Positions 8,087 through 16,883 of a DNA stretch of 40,168 nt are shown here, piece by piece. A program made the position numbers and the translations under genes. This DNA comes from Pseudomonadota bacterium (GTDB lineage Bacteria > Pseudomonadota > Gammaproteobacteria > Steroidobacterales > Steroidobacteraceae), in the NCBI GenBank assembly GCA_023391815.1, contig JAEWAF010000006.1, forward strand, positions 1-40,168, read 5' to 3'. The stretch's first letter is position 1; each line of letters begins with the position of its first letter. The notes below the pieces were generated by a model. That model did not search any database and was not told the DNA's origin. It saw nothing but the letters and a program-made list of their open reading frames with translations.

Positions 8087-8995
8087 TCACTGCTTCCGTC
8101 GCCACACACGGATGTAATCGATCACGTAGTTCCACTGCGACTCGTCGGCTTTCATGGCCGACACATCGACGCCCTTGAGCACCATGCCGAGCTGGTTGGT
8201 GACCAGGATGTGCGCCGGCACGGGCTTGCTCCACACGTAGTGCGTTTGTTTGATCGGCTGGCCGTCGAGCAGCCAGATCGGCTGGTCCTTGACCCAGTCG
8301 AGCGAGAACACGTGGAAGTCGGCGGAGAAATCGAAGCCGGGGACGTATTCGTTTCTTTTGAATCTGGTCCACAGATCCTTGGGGTTGCCGTAACGCTCCG
8401 GCTTGCCGTGCGTCTGAACGTAACCGGTCATCACGCGCGTCTCGGGGCGGCCCTGCCAGTTGAAGAATTCGAAGATGTCGATTTCCGGCGGCCAGGGCAG
8501 CTCGGAAAATTTTCCGTCCGGATATTGCACGCCCGGGTTCAGCCAGAACGCGGGCCATGCGCCGATGCCGGTCGGCAGCTTGGCTCGCATCTCGATGTAC
8601 ATGCCGTCGGTGACCGGCAGCTTTCCGCGCAACATGCCCGACTCCAGGCCACGCGGTTTCAAGCCGCCGCCCGGCGGAATACGGCCCTTCAATGTGAGCG
8701 TGCAGTCGTCGAACACGTGCAGCGAGCGCGGGTCGCCGTCGGGATAGTCGCGATGATACGACCAATACGTCTTCAGGCCGTCGAGCTTGCCGTTCTCGTA
8801 GATGTACCGGTAGAAAAATTCTTGATCGAGCTTGGCGCGCGTATCGATGGTCGCCTCCTTACGATGCCGACCGAAGGTGTAATCCTTGACCAGCTCGAAC
8901 TCGCCCGTTTGTTTGTAAGGCCGCGCCGGGTCGATCGGCGGGCCCAGCAACGCCGTGCAAGTCGCGGCCACCGCCGCCAGAGCAATGATGCTCAT
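8087..8995 (-). CDS. Secreted GH16-family polysaccharide hydrolase
   Basis: 302 residues from the ATG preceded by GAGG; an in-frame GTG at 9001 is an alternative. A hydrophobic N-terminus (1-18) suggests export. The GH16 active-site strand is visible as EIDIFEFF, with the nucleophile E171, the assisting D173 and the acid/base E176 in the ExDxxE spacing. WPAFWLNPG upstream and the closing VIDYIRVWRR strand are also typical. GH16 enzymes cut beta-1,3 or beta-1,4 links in polysaccharides such as laminarin, agar or succinoglycan. Here it is embedded, on the opposite strand, in the exopolysaccharide locus, so it may trim or release the polymer made by its neighbours. Confidence 0.88.
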   Translation of the reverse strand: MSIIALAAVAATCTALLGPPIDPARPYKQTGEFELVKDYTFGRHRKEATIDTRAKLDQEFFYRYIYENGKLDGLKTYWSYHRDYPDGDPRSLHVFDDCTLTLKGRIPPGGGLKPRGLESGMLRGKLPVTDGMYIEMRAKLPTGIGAWPAFWLNPGVQYPDGKFSELPWPPEIDIFEFFNWQGRPETRVMTGYVQTHGKPERYGNPKDLWTRFKRNEYVPGFDFSADFHVFSLDWVKDQPIWLLDGQPIKQTHYVWSKPVPAHILVTNQLGMVLKGVDVSAMKADESQWNYVIDYIRVWRRKQ

Positions 8996-9057
8996 CGTCA
9001 CCTCTCGAATTCAGTGCGGTCATCTTCACGATCTGGCCTCCGGCTGGCAATAGGAGC

Positions 9058-9978
9058 ATGCGCTTGAGCAGGGAAATCATCATCACGGGCGGCGACGCTC
9101 ATTTCTTTCCCTGGATCATCGCTGCGATCAGCTCTCTGCGCGCGCACGCCGAGACCCGGGCGCTCGATATGGGCATCATCGATCAGGGCCTGACCGAGGA
9201 GCAGCGCGCGCAACTAAGCGCATTCGGCTGCAAAATCGTTCAACCGCAATGGACTCTGCCCGTGCCCCAGGAGGCGCGCTCGTTGCGAAATATCGGGCTC
9301 GTCGCGCGCACGGCCTTGCGCGATTACTTCACCGGCTACGAAGTTTATTTGTGGTTCGATGCCGACGCGTGGATGCAGACGCCCGAGTTCGTCACTGCCT
9401 ACGCCGAAGGCGCACGCGCCCGCGGCGCCGCCGTCGTGACTGAAAACGGTCCCGGTTATCGCAAGACGTTCACGGACTGGAAGTGGTGGGCCGGCAATAT
9501 GGTCGCGTCGTTCGGCGTGCTGGACGGCCTGCGCTGCTCCTTTGCCACCAGCATCAACATCGGCGTGCTGTGCTTGAAAGACACGGCCCCGCATTGGCAA
9601 GAGTGGCAGCGCTATTACACCAGGGCGCTGGAGCGCACCGGCAAAGTGAACATGGATCAGCATGCGTTGTTCGCGGCGATTCATCTCGAAAACCTGCCGA
9701 CCGCATTCCTGCCCGCGCGCTTCAACTGGCTACCGCACTTGAGTTGCCCGGTCTGGAACGCCGAACGGAAATTGCTGTGCGAACCGGTGGCGCCGTATCG
9801 GCCGCTTTCCGTCATTCACCTGGCCGGCCCGCGCAAAGATCGGCCCTACGAAGTGGCGCATCTGAGCGGCGGGTCGTTCGCCACCTCGCTGACCTATCCA
9901 GCCATGCAACAGCACCTGGCTGCTAAGGCGTCAGAACCGCAGCCGGACATGGCGACTGCCCTGAGCGCACCGGTCTGA
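9058..9978 (+). CDS. GT8-like glycosyltransferase
   Basis: 306 residues. The N-terminal strand EIIITGGDAHFFPW, the metal-binding DxD in YLWFDADAW (D101, D103), the stretch SINIGVLCLKD, the MDQHALF motif and a late HLAGPRK histidine together match the GT-A fold of family 8 and related nucleotide-sugar transferases. It likely adds one sugar to the repeat unit. The ATG lies only one base after an AGGAG site, which is too close; a TTG six bases downstream (9064) has ideal spacing and may be the true start. The gene is divergent from GH16 across a 62-base gap, so this second half of the locus may have its own promoter. Confidence 0.75.
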   Translation: MRLSREIIITGGDAHFFPWIIAAISSLRAHAETRALDMGIIDQGLTEEQRAQLSAFGCKIVQPQWTLPVPQEARSLRNIGLVARTALRDYFTGYEVYLWFDADAWMQTPEFVTAYAEGARARGAAVVTENGPGYRKTFTDWKWWAGNMVASFGVLDGLRCSFATSINIGVLCLKDTAPHWQEWQRYYTRALERTGKVNMDQHALFAAIHLENLPTAFLPARFNWLPHLSCPVWNAERKLLCEPVAPYRPLSVIHLAGPRKDRPYEVAHLSGGSFATSLTYPAMQQHLAAKASEPQPDMATALSAPV

Positions 9979-10039
9979 TGATCGCAAGACCAACTCATTC
10001 GAGAACCTTCGCCAGGAATCGAGACGAATCGGCTGATAA

Positions 10040-10957
10040 ATGAGCATGAGCTTCAATATTCTAAGAACGGTTTCGGTCGTGATTCCCGCGCACAACGCGA
10101 GCGGCACGATTCAACAAGCCATCGCCACCGCTCGCGGGCAGACGCTGCGTCCGGCGCAGATCGTGGTCGTCGACGACTGCTCCAAGGACGACACGCTCCA
10201 GAAGGCGGAAGCCGTCGCCGGCCCCGACCTGCTGGTCGTGCGCAGCCCGAAGAACGGCGGCGGCGGCGCTGCCCGCAATCGGGGCATCGATCATGCGACC
10301 GGCGATGTCGTCGCGTTCCTCGATGCCGACGATCTGTGGGCGCCGAACAAGCTCGCCAATCAAATGGCGCTGTTGCGCACCCAGAGCCGCGACTCGTTTT
10401 GTTTCAGCGCCGTCGAGCAGGTCAATGAATACGGCGAGAAGCATGTGCTGCCGAAGCGCGAGCCGTTCCCCGGCGAGGAGCTGGCCGATTACATGCTCAA
10501 GTCCGGCAACATCATGCAAACCAGCACGCTGCTGGTGCCGCGACATCTGCTGGCGAATTGTCGGTTCAACGAAAGGCTGCGGCGCTTTCAGGATCTCGAT
10601 TTCGTGCTCACGTTGGGCGAAGCCGGCATCGCCGCAGTGTTTTGTCCGGAGCCGCTGGTCGAATGGCGCAACGTCGGCAATCCCAAGCGCGTCAGCTCCA
10701 ATCCGGATCCGGCGATCATGCAAACGTTCTTGAACGCGCATCCCCGCCTGACTCGGGCCCAAAAGCTCGGGCTGGAGATTCGCAGTGTCGGTCCATCGCC
10801 CGGAGCGGCCGGCGCGTTGCGTTGGTCCTGGCGTCTGGCGCTTTCCGTATTCGCTGGCGCGCTGCCACCGCCGAACGCCGTGAGCTTGCTACTCAAACAC
10901 AGCCTCGGCATGCGGAATTACGGCGCGCTCCGCGCGCGCCTCGGAGCTCGATCGTGA
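10040..10957 (+). CDS. Family 2 glycosyltransferase
   Basis: 305 residues with a classic GT2 start: VSVVIPAHNASGTI, the IVVVDDCSKDDT nucleotide-binding segment, NGGGGAARNRGI, and the metal-binding DADD at about 95-98. No membrane helices are evident apart from a weakly hydrophobic C-terminal stretch (about 265-285). It is a cytoplasmic enzyme likely adding a sugar to the lipid-linked repeat. It lies 61 bases after the GT8-like gene, and its stop overlaps the next start (GTGA), so it is coupled to the SGNH esterase. The donor sugar cannot be assigned. Confidence 0.87.
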   Translation: MSMSFNILRTVSVVIPAHNASGTIQQAIATARGQTLRPAQIVVVDDCSKDDTLQKAEAVAGPDLLVVRSPKNGGGGAARNRGIDHATGDVVAFLDADDLWAPNKLANQMALLRTQSRDSFCFSAVEQVNEYGEKHVLPKREPFPGEELADYMLKSGNIMQTSTLLVPRHLLANCRFNERLRRFQDLDFVLTLGEAGIAAVFCPEPLVEWRNVGNPKRVSSNPDPAIMQTFLNAHPRLTRAQKLGLEIRSVGPSPGAAGALRWSWRLALSVFAGALPPPNAVSLLLKHSLGMRNYGALRARLGARS

Positions 10958-11706
10958 GATACGCCTCGCGTTTCACCTTGTTCGCGTGCGCCATGGCGCT
11001 CTTCGCCGGCACTCACGCCCTGAGTGACGCGCCCGGGACACAATCCGGACCAACGCCCTACCCCACGCGCAACGAAGACTGGCCGGGCAAAGGCGTCATC
11101 CGCACGTTCGGCTGGATGAAGGACAACCGCAATTTTTTCTGGACCGAGCGCGCCAAGAAACAAGGCGCCATTGTGTTCGCCGGCGACTCGCTCACCGCCA
11201 ACTGGAAAACCCTGGGCGCCGACTTCTCCGGCACGCTGGTGGCCAATCGCGGCATCGGTGGGGATGTGAGCCGCGGGCTGCTGTTCCGTTTTCAGGAAGA
11301 CGTGCTCGACCTGCATCCGAAGGCCATCGTGATTCTGATCGGCATCAACGATCTCACCGCCAGGCAGCCGGCGAGCGCGACCCTCGAAAATATCCGCTCC
11401 ATGCTCTCGCTCAAAGAGGCACAGCAGCCGCAAGTGCCGGTCTTCCTGTGTACGGTGCCGCCGAGCGCGAACCCGAAGGCGCCGGTCGATGAGCAGCAGC
11501 GCCGGCAATTGAATCAAGGACTGCGACAGATCGCGAAGGACACGAAGCTCGTGACCTTGGTCGATCTGTACGCCGCGACCGCCACCCACGCAGGAACGCC
11601 CGAGCTCCGCTATTTCACCGACGATCAGTTACATCTGTCCGCCGAGGGCCGCGCACGCTGGAAAGAAGTGTTGCAGCCGGCCATGCAGCGCGCCGGAGTG
11701 TTGTAG
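10954..11706 (+). CDS. Secreted SGNH/GDSL-type esterase
   Basis: 250 residues from a GTG that overlaps the previous stop. A signal peptide (about 1-23) is followed by the SGNH blocks: FAGDSLT with catalytic S79, NRGIGGD with G102, GINDL with N132, and DQLHLS with D224 and H227. All four catalytic residues are therefore present. Such enzymes hydrolyse acyl esters, including acetyl groups on polysaccharides. Because the next gene is a membrane acyltransferase, the pair probably adds and removes, or transfers, acyl groups on the exopolysaccharide in the periplasm. A lipase or acetylxylan-esterase-like role is the alternative. Confidence 0.85.
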   Translation: MRYASRFTLFACAMALFAGTHALSDAPGTQSGPTPYPTRNEDWPGKGVIRTFGWMKDNRNFFWTERAKKQGAIVFAGDSLTANWKTLGADFSGTLVANRGIGGDVSRGLLFRFQEDVLDLHPKAIVILIGINDLTARQPASATLENIRSMLSLKEAQQPQVPVFLCTVPPSANPKAPVDEQQRRQLNQGLRQIAKDTKLVTLVDLYAATATHAGTPELRYFTDDQLHLSAEGRARWKEVLQPAMQRAGVL

Positions 11707-12905
11707 TGATGAGTATGCCCATCAGCAAAGCCGCTGACGGTCACGCCATGAGCGAGATGGCATCGGCCTATCTCGATGCCTTGCGCGCGGCCGGCGCCAA
11801 TCTGGTCATCGCCTCGCACGTGCTGGCGTTGTACTTCGGCATGCGCGACCCGTACTCGTGCGGCAATCTGGGCGTCGCGCTGTTCTTCCTGCTCTCCGGC
11901 TTCCTGATCATGCAGTCCATGCTGAACTGGCTGAACAAGCCGGAGCCGCGTTTCGCCGGTTTCTTCGCCGATCGCGTCGCCCGAATCATGACGCCGTACG
12001 TGCCGGCGCTGGTGCTGATCGCGCTGCTGAATCTGATCTTGATCGATACCAATCATGGCCAGGGCGGCGTGAACACGGGCGTGCTGACGTTCCTTGGCAA
12101 TTTGCTGATGCTCCAGGATCACGCGCTGTTCCAGGGCCTCGAGTTCGCTCACATGGACGTCTCTTGGCGCATCCGTCCGTACAACACCGCCGAGCCGTTC
12201 TGGACCGTCGCCATCGAAATGTGGATCTACGTGGCCATGGGGCTGTTCGTTTTCTGCGTGCTGAAGCGCGAGCGCATCGAGCGCTGGCTCGGCGCCGCGC
12301 TGGTGGCGATCGCTTTGCCCGTGCTGATCTGGAACGCCGCCGCGGGCGGCGGCAAGTCGCTCACCTTGATCTGGCTGTTGGGGGCGATTGCCGGTTACCT
12401 GTTCCATGTCTGGCGGGCGCACGGTTACGCCAACATTCGCAGCGTCGCGACGGTGGTGACAGTGTTCGCGACGGTCGCGCTGATCGGCCGCGCCGGCAAG
12501 ATCGGTTTTCACCCTTACGATTTCCAGACCGCGACGTTGCTGGCGATGATCATGTTCGGCGTGCTGGCGTTGCTCATGTGCGTCAAGAGTGTGCCGAGCG
12601 CGCTGCGCGGGTCGGTGAATTTCCTGGCGTCATATAGCTACAGTTTGTATTTGATCCACAACACCGTCTTAATCCTGGTGCTGGAGCACGTGCGCACCGA
12701 AAGCGCCTGGGCCCACGTGGCCATCGCGGTGATCGCCGCGCACGGCTGTGCCTATCTGTTGTATGTGACATTCGAACGTCACTATCGAGTCGTGGGTCGC
12801 TGGCTGCGCCCGAAGTTCGAGCGCGCTCTGTCGCCGCGAGGGGCCGCGGCAAGCACGCCGGTCGCGGCCGATCTGGTTGCGAGCAGCAGCCGGCAGGAGC
12901 GCTGA
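11706..12905 (+). CDS. Acyltransferase 3 family membrane O-acyltransferase
   Basis: 399 residues with about ten membrane helices, typical of the acyltransferase 3 family (OafA, WecH and ExoZ relatives). The N-terminal signature R27..(V)IASH with H38 corresponds to the conserved Arg and catalytic His of the family. The enzymes transfer acetyl or succinyl groups from cytoplasmic acyl-CoA to sugars of a polysaccharide. The GTG at 11706 overlaps the esterase stop by one base and is 7 bases from a GGAG; ATG codons at 11709 and 11718 are alternatives. The C-terminal 40 residues are a hydrophilic low-complexity tail. Confidence 0.88.
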   Translation: MMSMPISKAADGHAMSEMASAYLDALRAAGANLVIASHVLALYFGMRDPYSCGNLGVALFFLLSGFLIMQSMLNWLNKPEPRFAGFFADRVARIMTPYVPALVLIALLNLILIDTNHGQGGVNTGVLTFLGNLLMLQDHALFQGLEFAHMDVSWRIRPYNTAEPFWTVAIEMWIYVAMGLFVFCVLKRERIERWLGAALVAIALPVLIWNAAAGGGKSLTLIWLLGAIAGYLFHVWRAHGYANIRSVATVVTVFATVALIGRAGKIGFHPYDFQTATLLAMIMFGVLALLMCVKSVPSALRGSVNFLASYSYSLYLIHNTVLILVLEHVRTESAWAHVAIAVIAAHGCAYLLYVTFERHYRVVGRWLRPKFERALSPRGAAASTPVAADLVASSSRQER

Positions 12906-14335
12906 TGTCCGCCGTTCGTAATGTGCGCTGGGTCGGCATGATCCAGGTGACGCGGATCAGCGTGCAGCTGCTGGGTCTGTTGATTCTGTCCCGCCTGCTC
13001 ACGCCAGCCGATTTCGGCCTGGTCGCCATCGTGTTCGCGATCACCAATTTCGCCATGCTGCTGCGAGACATGGGCATGGCGTCCGCGATCATTCAGCGGG
13101 ACTCGCTCGACGAGCAGACCGTGCGGACGGCGCATTGGACCAATAGTTTCATCGGGCTGGGGCTGGCGGCGATCCTGCTCGGCTTCTCGTTTTTCGCGGA
13201 GCCTATTTTCAAAGCACCGGGGCTCGCTCCGCTAGTGCAGTTGAGCGCGCTGTCATTTCCGTTTCTGAGCGGCTCGACCGTGCACCAGGCATTGCTGGAA
13301 CGCGGCTCGAGGTTCGCCACGGTGGCTCGGATCGAGATCGTGTCGTTGCTGACGGGATTCACCGTTGCCGTCGTTTCCGCCTATCTGGGCGCGGGCCCCT
13401 ACAGCTTGGTGCTGCAGACCCTGACGGTCGCGGTGCTCTCGGCCGTCCAGTTCTGGATCGCCTCGGACACGAACATGAAATGGGGCTGGAGCCCCGAGGC
13501 CGCCCGAGGCTTGTGGAGTTACAGCGGCAGCTTGTTCGGTTTCAACCTGGTGAACTATTTCTCGCGCAATGCCGACACGATGATCATCGGACGCATGCTC
13601 GGTCCGGCATCGCTCGGCCCATACTCGCTCGCGTATCGCGTCATGCTGTTCCCCTTGCAGAACCTGACCTTCGTCGCCACGCGGGCGCTGTTCCCGATGA
13701 TGAGCCGCCACCAGAATTCCCCGCAGGAATTGGGCGCCATGCACCTGCGCCTGCTGTCGGTGATCTCGTTCTTCACTGCGCCGATGATGGCGGGCCTGTT
13801 CGTGCTGCGTGAGCCGTTCGTCGATGTGGCGTTGGGCGATTCGTGGGGCATGGTCGCCGCGTTGATCATGTGGCTCGCGCCGATCGGTTTCATTCAATCG
13901 CTGGTCAGTGCCGGCGGTGTGGTGTTCCAGGCGCTGGGCCGCACCGATCTGCTACTTCGGCTCGGCATCGTCAGCAGCATCATGCACGTCACGGCCTTCA
14001 TCACCGGCGTGCAGTGGGGCCTGCTCGGGCTCGCCGCTGCTTATTTCATCGTCACCCTGATCAACGCCGTGATCTCGCTGGGCGTGCTGCTGCACTTGAT
14101 GCAACAGACCGTGTCGCGCCTGATAAGCGCGATCCTGCCCGCGATCGCGAAGTCATTGATCATGGCGACTCTGCTTTATTTCGCCGACATCGAGCTGCGG
14201 GCCATGGACTATCCGGCGCTGGTCCGCCTGCTCGCACTGAGCGCAGGCGGCGGCATCATCTTCCTGGCACTCACGCGCATTCATCTAATGCCCGCCGATC
14301 GTGACGTGCTGCGTCTGTTCATGAAAAAAGCTTAG
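12905..14335 (+). CDS. Wzx-type polysaccharide flippase
   Basis: 476 residues with about 12-14 membrane helices. The N-terminal stretch VTRISVQLLGLLILSRLLTPADFGLVAIV and the later SRNADTMIIGRMLGPASLGPYSLAYR are typical of the polysaccharide-synthase/WzxC branch of the MOP exporter superfamily. Such proteins flip undecaprenyl-linked repeat units across the inner membrane before Wzy polymerises them. The start overlaps the acyltransferase stop by one base (TGATG). Together with EpsE, EpsF and the Wzy-like gene it completes a Wzx/Wzy-dependent pathway within this locus. Confidence 0.9.
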   Translation: MSAVRNVRWVGMIQVTRISVQLLGLLILSRLLTPADFGLVAIVFAITNFAMLLRDMGMASAIIQRDSLDEQTVRTAHWTNSFIGLGLAAILLGFSFFAEPIFKAPGLAPLVQLSALSFPFLSGSTVHQALLERGSRFATVARIEIVSLLTGFTVAVVSAYLGAGPYSLVLQTLTVAVLSAVQFWIASDTNMKWGWSPEAARGLWSYSGSLFGFNLVNYFSRNADTMIIGRMLGPASLGPYSLAYRVMLFPLQNLTFVATRALFPMMSRHQNSPQELGAMHLRLLSVISFFTAPMMAGLFVLREPFVDVALGDSWGMVAALIMWLAPIGFIQSLVSAGGVVFQALGRTDLLLRLGIVSSIMHVTAFITGVQWGLLGLAAAYFIVTLINAVISLGVLLHLMQQTVSRLISAILPAIAKSLIMATLLYFADIELRAMDYPALVRLLALSAGGGIIFLALTRIHLMPADRDVLRLFMKKA

Positions 14336-14345
14336 GAGGGGAACA

Positions 14346-15599
14346 ATGACCGCGAAGGGAACACTTCGTCGCAACACTTTGTGCCTGGCTGCTGTCGGTA
14401 CGGTGCTTTGTAACGCCGTGCTGGCCGCGAATCCGGATGAGAAGAAAGAGGAACACCTCTATCTCTCCGAACAATTCCTGTACGACGACAATCTGTTTCG
14501 CCGGGCCGAGAGCAGCAACACCGACGCGATTCCCGGCGATCCCAGCGCGACGCCTCGCCAGTCCTCACGCGAGGACTACGTTAATCGCATCACCCTCGGC
14601 TTGGGCAATGACTTCCACATGGGTCAGCAGACGCTGCGACTGAAAGGCCGTGTGTACGATGCCCGCTATCAAGATAACGACTATCTCGACTACACCGGCG
14701 GCGACGCCTCGGCGGCATTCGACTTCAACGCGTTGACCGCGCTGTCCGGCCGTTTATCCGCTTCCTACGGTCGCACGCTCGCCGACTTCGCCAACACGCT
14801 CGGTACGGATCGCGACCTCATCGAGAGCATCAACTACTCGGCGATGGTGCGCTGGGCGATCGGCCCGCGCTGGTCGATCAGCGCCAGTGGCGGTCGCATG
14901 GAGACCGAGCACGATCTCGATATTCGCCGCCACGAAAATCTCGAAGCCGACATCGGACGCGTCAGCCTCGACTATGCGACGCCGTCATTTCATTCGTTCG
15001 GCGTCGAGTATCGCTATATCGACGCGAAGTTTCCCAATGCCATCATCGCGCCGGACGCCACCGCATCCGCCAGCGACTACGAGGAAAACGCCGCCATCGC
15101 CCGGTTCACCTACACCGCGACGGTGCGCACTCAATTTCGCGTGAGCGCCGGCTACGTGGAGCGCGAGCGCCCCGCCGATCCGCAAGGCCGGTACTCGGGC
15201 GACACCTGGCGCGCCGAGATCGATTGGAAGCCGCGCGAGAAATTCTCGATGCTGCTGGCTGCGTGGAGCGAGCTGAAGGCTTATACGGACGTCGAATCCG
15301 ATTACTTCATCTCCGACGGCTACAGCCTGTCGCCGACCTGGAGCCCGACCGAAAAGCAGAGCTTCGCGCTCACCGCGTCGTATGAAGATCAGGAATATCT
15401 GAACACGCGCGACCTGGAGCTGGTCAATGGGAAGCGCAACGACGACGTGCTCACGGGCTTGTTCACGTTCACCTATAAACCGCGCGAGCAGCTGGCGCTC
15501 GAGCTGAGCTATCGGGGTAGCGATCGTGACAGTAACCGGGTGAATCGTCGTTACGATGCGCAGGTCGCCGGCATCGCTCTGCGCTGGAGCGTGTTCTAA
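14346..15599 (+). CDS. epsL: Exopolysaccharide-locus beta-barrel protein EpsL
   Basis: 417 residues. A signal peptide (about 1-27, ending VLA-A) precedes a mature protein made of alternating amphipathic strands, ending in the aromatic C-terminus RWSVF expected for an outer membrane barrel. The mature start YLSEQFLYDDNLFRRAES matches the pattern of EpsL-type proteins, outer membrane components found at the end of Eps gene clusters. It probably helps export or anchor the polymer. A very strong ribosome site (TTAGGAGGGG) lies just upstream, 10 bases after the flippase stop. It is the last gene of the operon; an inverted repeat follows. Confidence 0.83.
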   Translation: MTAKGTLRRNTLCLAAVGTVLCNAVLAANPDEKKEEHLYLSEQFLYDDNLFRRAESSNTDAIPGDPSATPRQSSREDYVNRITLGLGNDFHMGQQTLRLKGRVYDARYQDNDYLDYTGGDASAAFDFNALTALSGRLSASYGRTLADFANTLGTDRDLIESINYSAMVRWAIGPRWSISASGGRMETEHDLDIRRHENLEADIGRVSLDYATPSFHSFGVEYRYIDAKFPNAIIAPDATASASDYEENAAIARFTYTATVRTQFRVSAGYVERERPADPQGRYSGDTWRAEIDWKPREKFSMLLAAWSELKAYTDVESDYFISDGYSLSPTWSPTEKQSFALTASYEDQEYLNTRDLELVNGKRNDDVLTGLFTFTYKPREQLALELSYRGSDRDSNRVNRRYDAQVAGIALRWSVF

Positions 15600-15616
15600 G
15601 ACGATTCCATCACGGA

Positions 15617-15655
15617 TGGCATGACACCAGTCGCAGTCGGCTGCGTGTCATGCCA
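15617..15655. terminator. Perfect 11-bp inverted repeat between convergent genes
   Basis: The arms TGGCATGACAC (15617-15627) and GTGTCATGCCA (15645-15655) are exact reverse complements around a 17-base loop. It sits between the epsL stop and the stop of the converging gene at 15657. There is no T-tract, so it is a hairpin of terminator type rather than a textbook intrinsic terminator; it could protect or end transcripts from both sides. Confidence 0.55.
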
Positions 15656-15656
15656 G

Positions 15657-16172
15657 CTAGGCCGCCGGCCGATACACCAGCACGTACTTCACCGGCTGCG
15701 GCAGTTGCGGGCTCGATACTTCGACTTCCAGATGTAACGAGCCGCTCGCGTCCTTGGAGAACGAGTTCACTCGCACGCCGTCCTCCGCTTTATATGTCTG
15801 GATCAGCTTGCCCCCGGCCAGCTTCGCGGAAACATCGAACACTTCGCCATCCGCCCGTTTCCATTTGATCGCCTGACCGTCGAGCGGCATATGGATCGGC
15901 CCCTGCGTGTCATATCTGACTTCGGCTTCGGTCTCGCCGAGCTCGATCAGAATCTGCTGATAAGGAAAGTTGGTCCTGGCCAAGCGGCCCCGCGCGATCG
16001 GCCGCTTGATGAAGCTCATCTTCTCGATCGCTTGCTCGATGGCCCGCGAGATATCGGCGCTCTGCTCGGGCGCATACTTGTATTTGCCGGTCAGGCTGGA
16101 GGTCTGGTCAGCCCGGGCGCCGAGGGTCGCGACGATTGCTACCAGAAAAGCGCAAACTGTGCGTCTGAGCAT
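15657..16172 (-). CDS. Secreted protein of unknown function
   Basis: 171 residues. I do not recognise the family. A clear signal peptide (about 1-21, ending GARA-D) shows export to the periplasm or beyond. The mature part is predicted mostly beta, with strands such as ILIELGETEAEVRYD, AIKWKRADGEVFDVSAKLAGGKLIQTY and LHLEVEVSSP, resembling a small lipocalin-like or ligand-binding barrel, though this is inference. A GGAGG site lies 6 bases before the ATG. The gene is monocistronic and converges on the exopolysaccharide operon. A 150-base gap upstream holds its promoter; I could not pick one with confidence. Confidence 0.75.
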   Translation of the reverse strand: MLRRTVCAFLVAIVATLGARADQTSSLTGKYKYAPEQSADISRAIEQAIEKMSFIKRPIARGRLARTNFPYQQILIELGETEAEVRYDTQGPIHMPLDGQAIKWKRADGEVFDVSAKLAGGKLIQTYKAEDGVRVNSFSKDASGSLHLEVEVSSPQLPQPVKYVLVYRPAA

Positions 16173-16322
16173 TTTTGCCTCCGGTCGGTAGGGCGCTGAC
16201 GATCGTAGCGCATACTTTGCCAGCTGCGAAACCGTTTGCTATGACAGTATTCAGGGCAAAGAACCGGGACGCGACAGCAAACACGGCCACGCGCCAGCCA
16301 GGGGGGACCGGATGCATCTCGG

Positions 16323-16673
16323 CTACTGGCGCAGAATCTTCTCCATCGCCTTGCCCTTGGCGAGCTCGTCGATCAACTTGTCGAGATAACGGATCTGTTG
16401 CATCAGCGGATCGGCGATCGCTTCCACCCGAACACCGCACACGACGCCCTTGATCGAGGAACGGTTCGGGTGCATGGCCGGCGCTCGAGCGAAGAAGGTT
16501 CTGAGGTCGCTCTCCTGTTCGATCTGGCGCTCAAGCTCCGCCTGGCTGTAACCCGTGAGCCAGCAGATGATCCGGTCGACTTCCGCCCTGGTGCGATTCT
16601 TTCGTTCCGCCTTTTGCACGTACAGCGGATAGACCTTGGAAAATTTCATCGCGAACAGGCGCTCGTTCGACAT
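16323..16673 (-). CDS. DUF2200 family protein
   Basis: 116 residues from the ATG preceded by GGGAGGG at 7-base spacing; the frame is open for 33 further codons upstream, but those look non-coding. The sequence carries the family's conserved blocks: KVYPLYVQKAERKNRTRAEVD, IICWLTGYS, FFARAPAMHPN, then GVVCGVRVEAI and the very conserved end YLDKLIDELAKGKAMEKILR. DUF2200 proteins are small cytoplasmic proteins of unknown function. It lies alone, divergent from the outer membrane protein gene at 16884. Confidence 0.88.
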   Translation of the reverse strand: MSNERLFAMKFSKVYPLYVQKAERKNRTRAEVDRIICWLTGYSQAELERQIEQESDLRTFFARAPAMHPNRSSIKGVVCGVRVEAIADPLMQQIRYLDKLIDELAKGKAMEKILRQ

Positions 16674-16883
16674 CGTCAGCCCTCCCATCCCGGTCGATCC
16701 TTTGGGGAAATTTAACACAGGGTCCTTTGGCGCCAGCGTTCGGACTTCACGCCGCTCGACAAACGAAGACATTCCCAGTCATCGTTCGCTGCTAGCGTCG
16801 CGACAAGAACCGGAGCGCGCCGGCGCGGCAGCTTCGAAAACAATCATCGTCACACTGGCCAACCGCCGTAGAGCGCTGAAGTG
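16674..16883. other. Divergent intergenic region
   Basis: About 210 bases between the DUF2200 gene and the outer membrane protein gene. It must hold promoters for both. I see no convincing -35/-10 pair, no long repeat and no supported small gene. Confidence 0.4.

Noticed and set aside
8069..9067. A 332-codon plus-strand frame that would make the GH16 region co-directional
   Set aside because: The minus-strand frame carries the complete GH16 active site, so the plus frame is its mirror.
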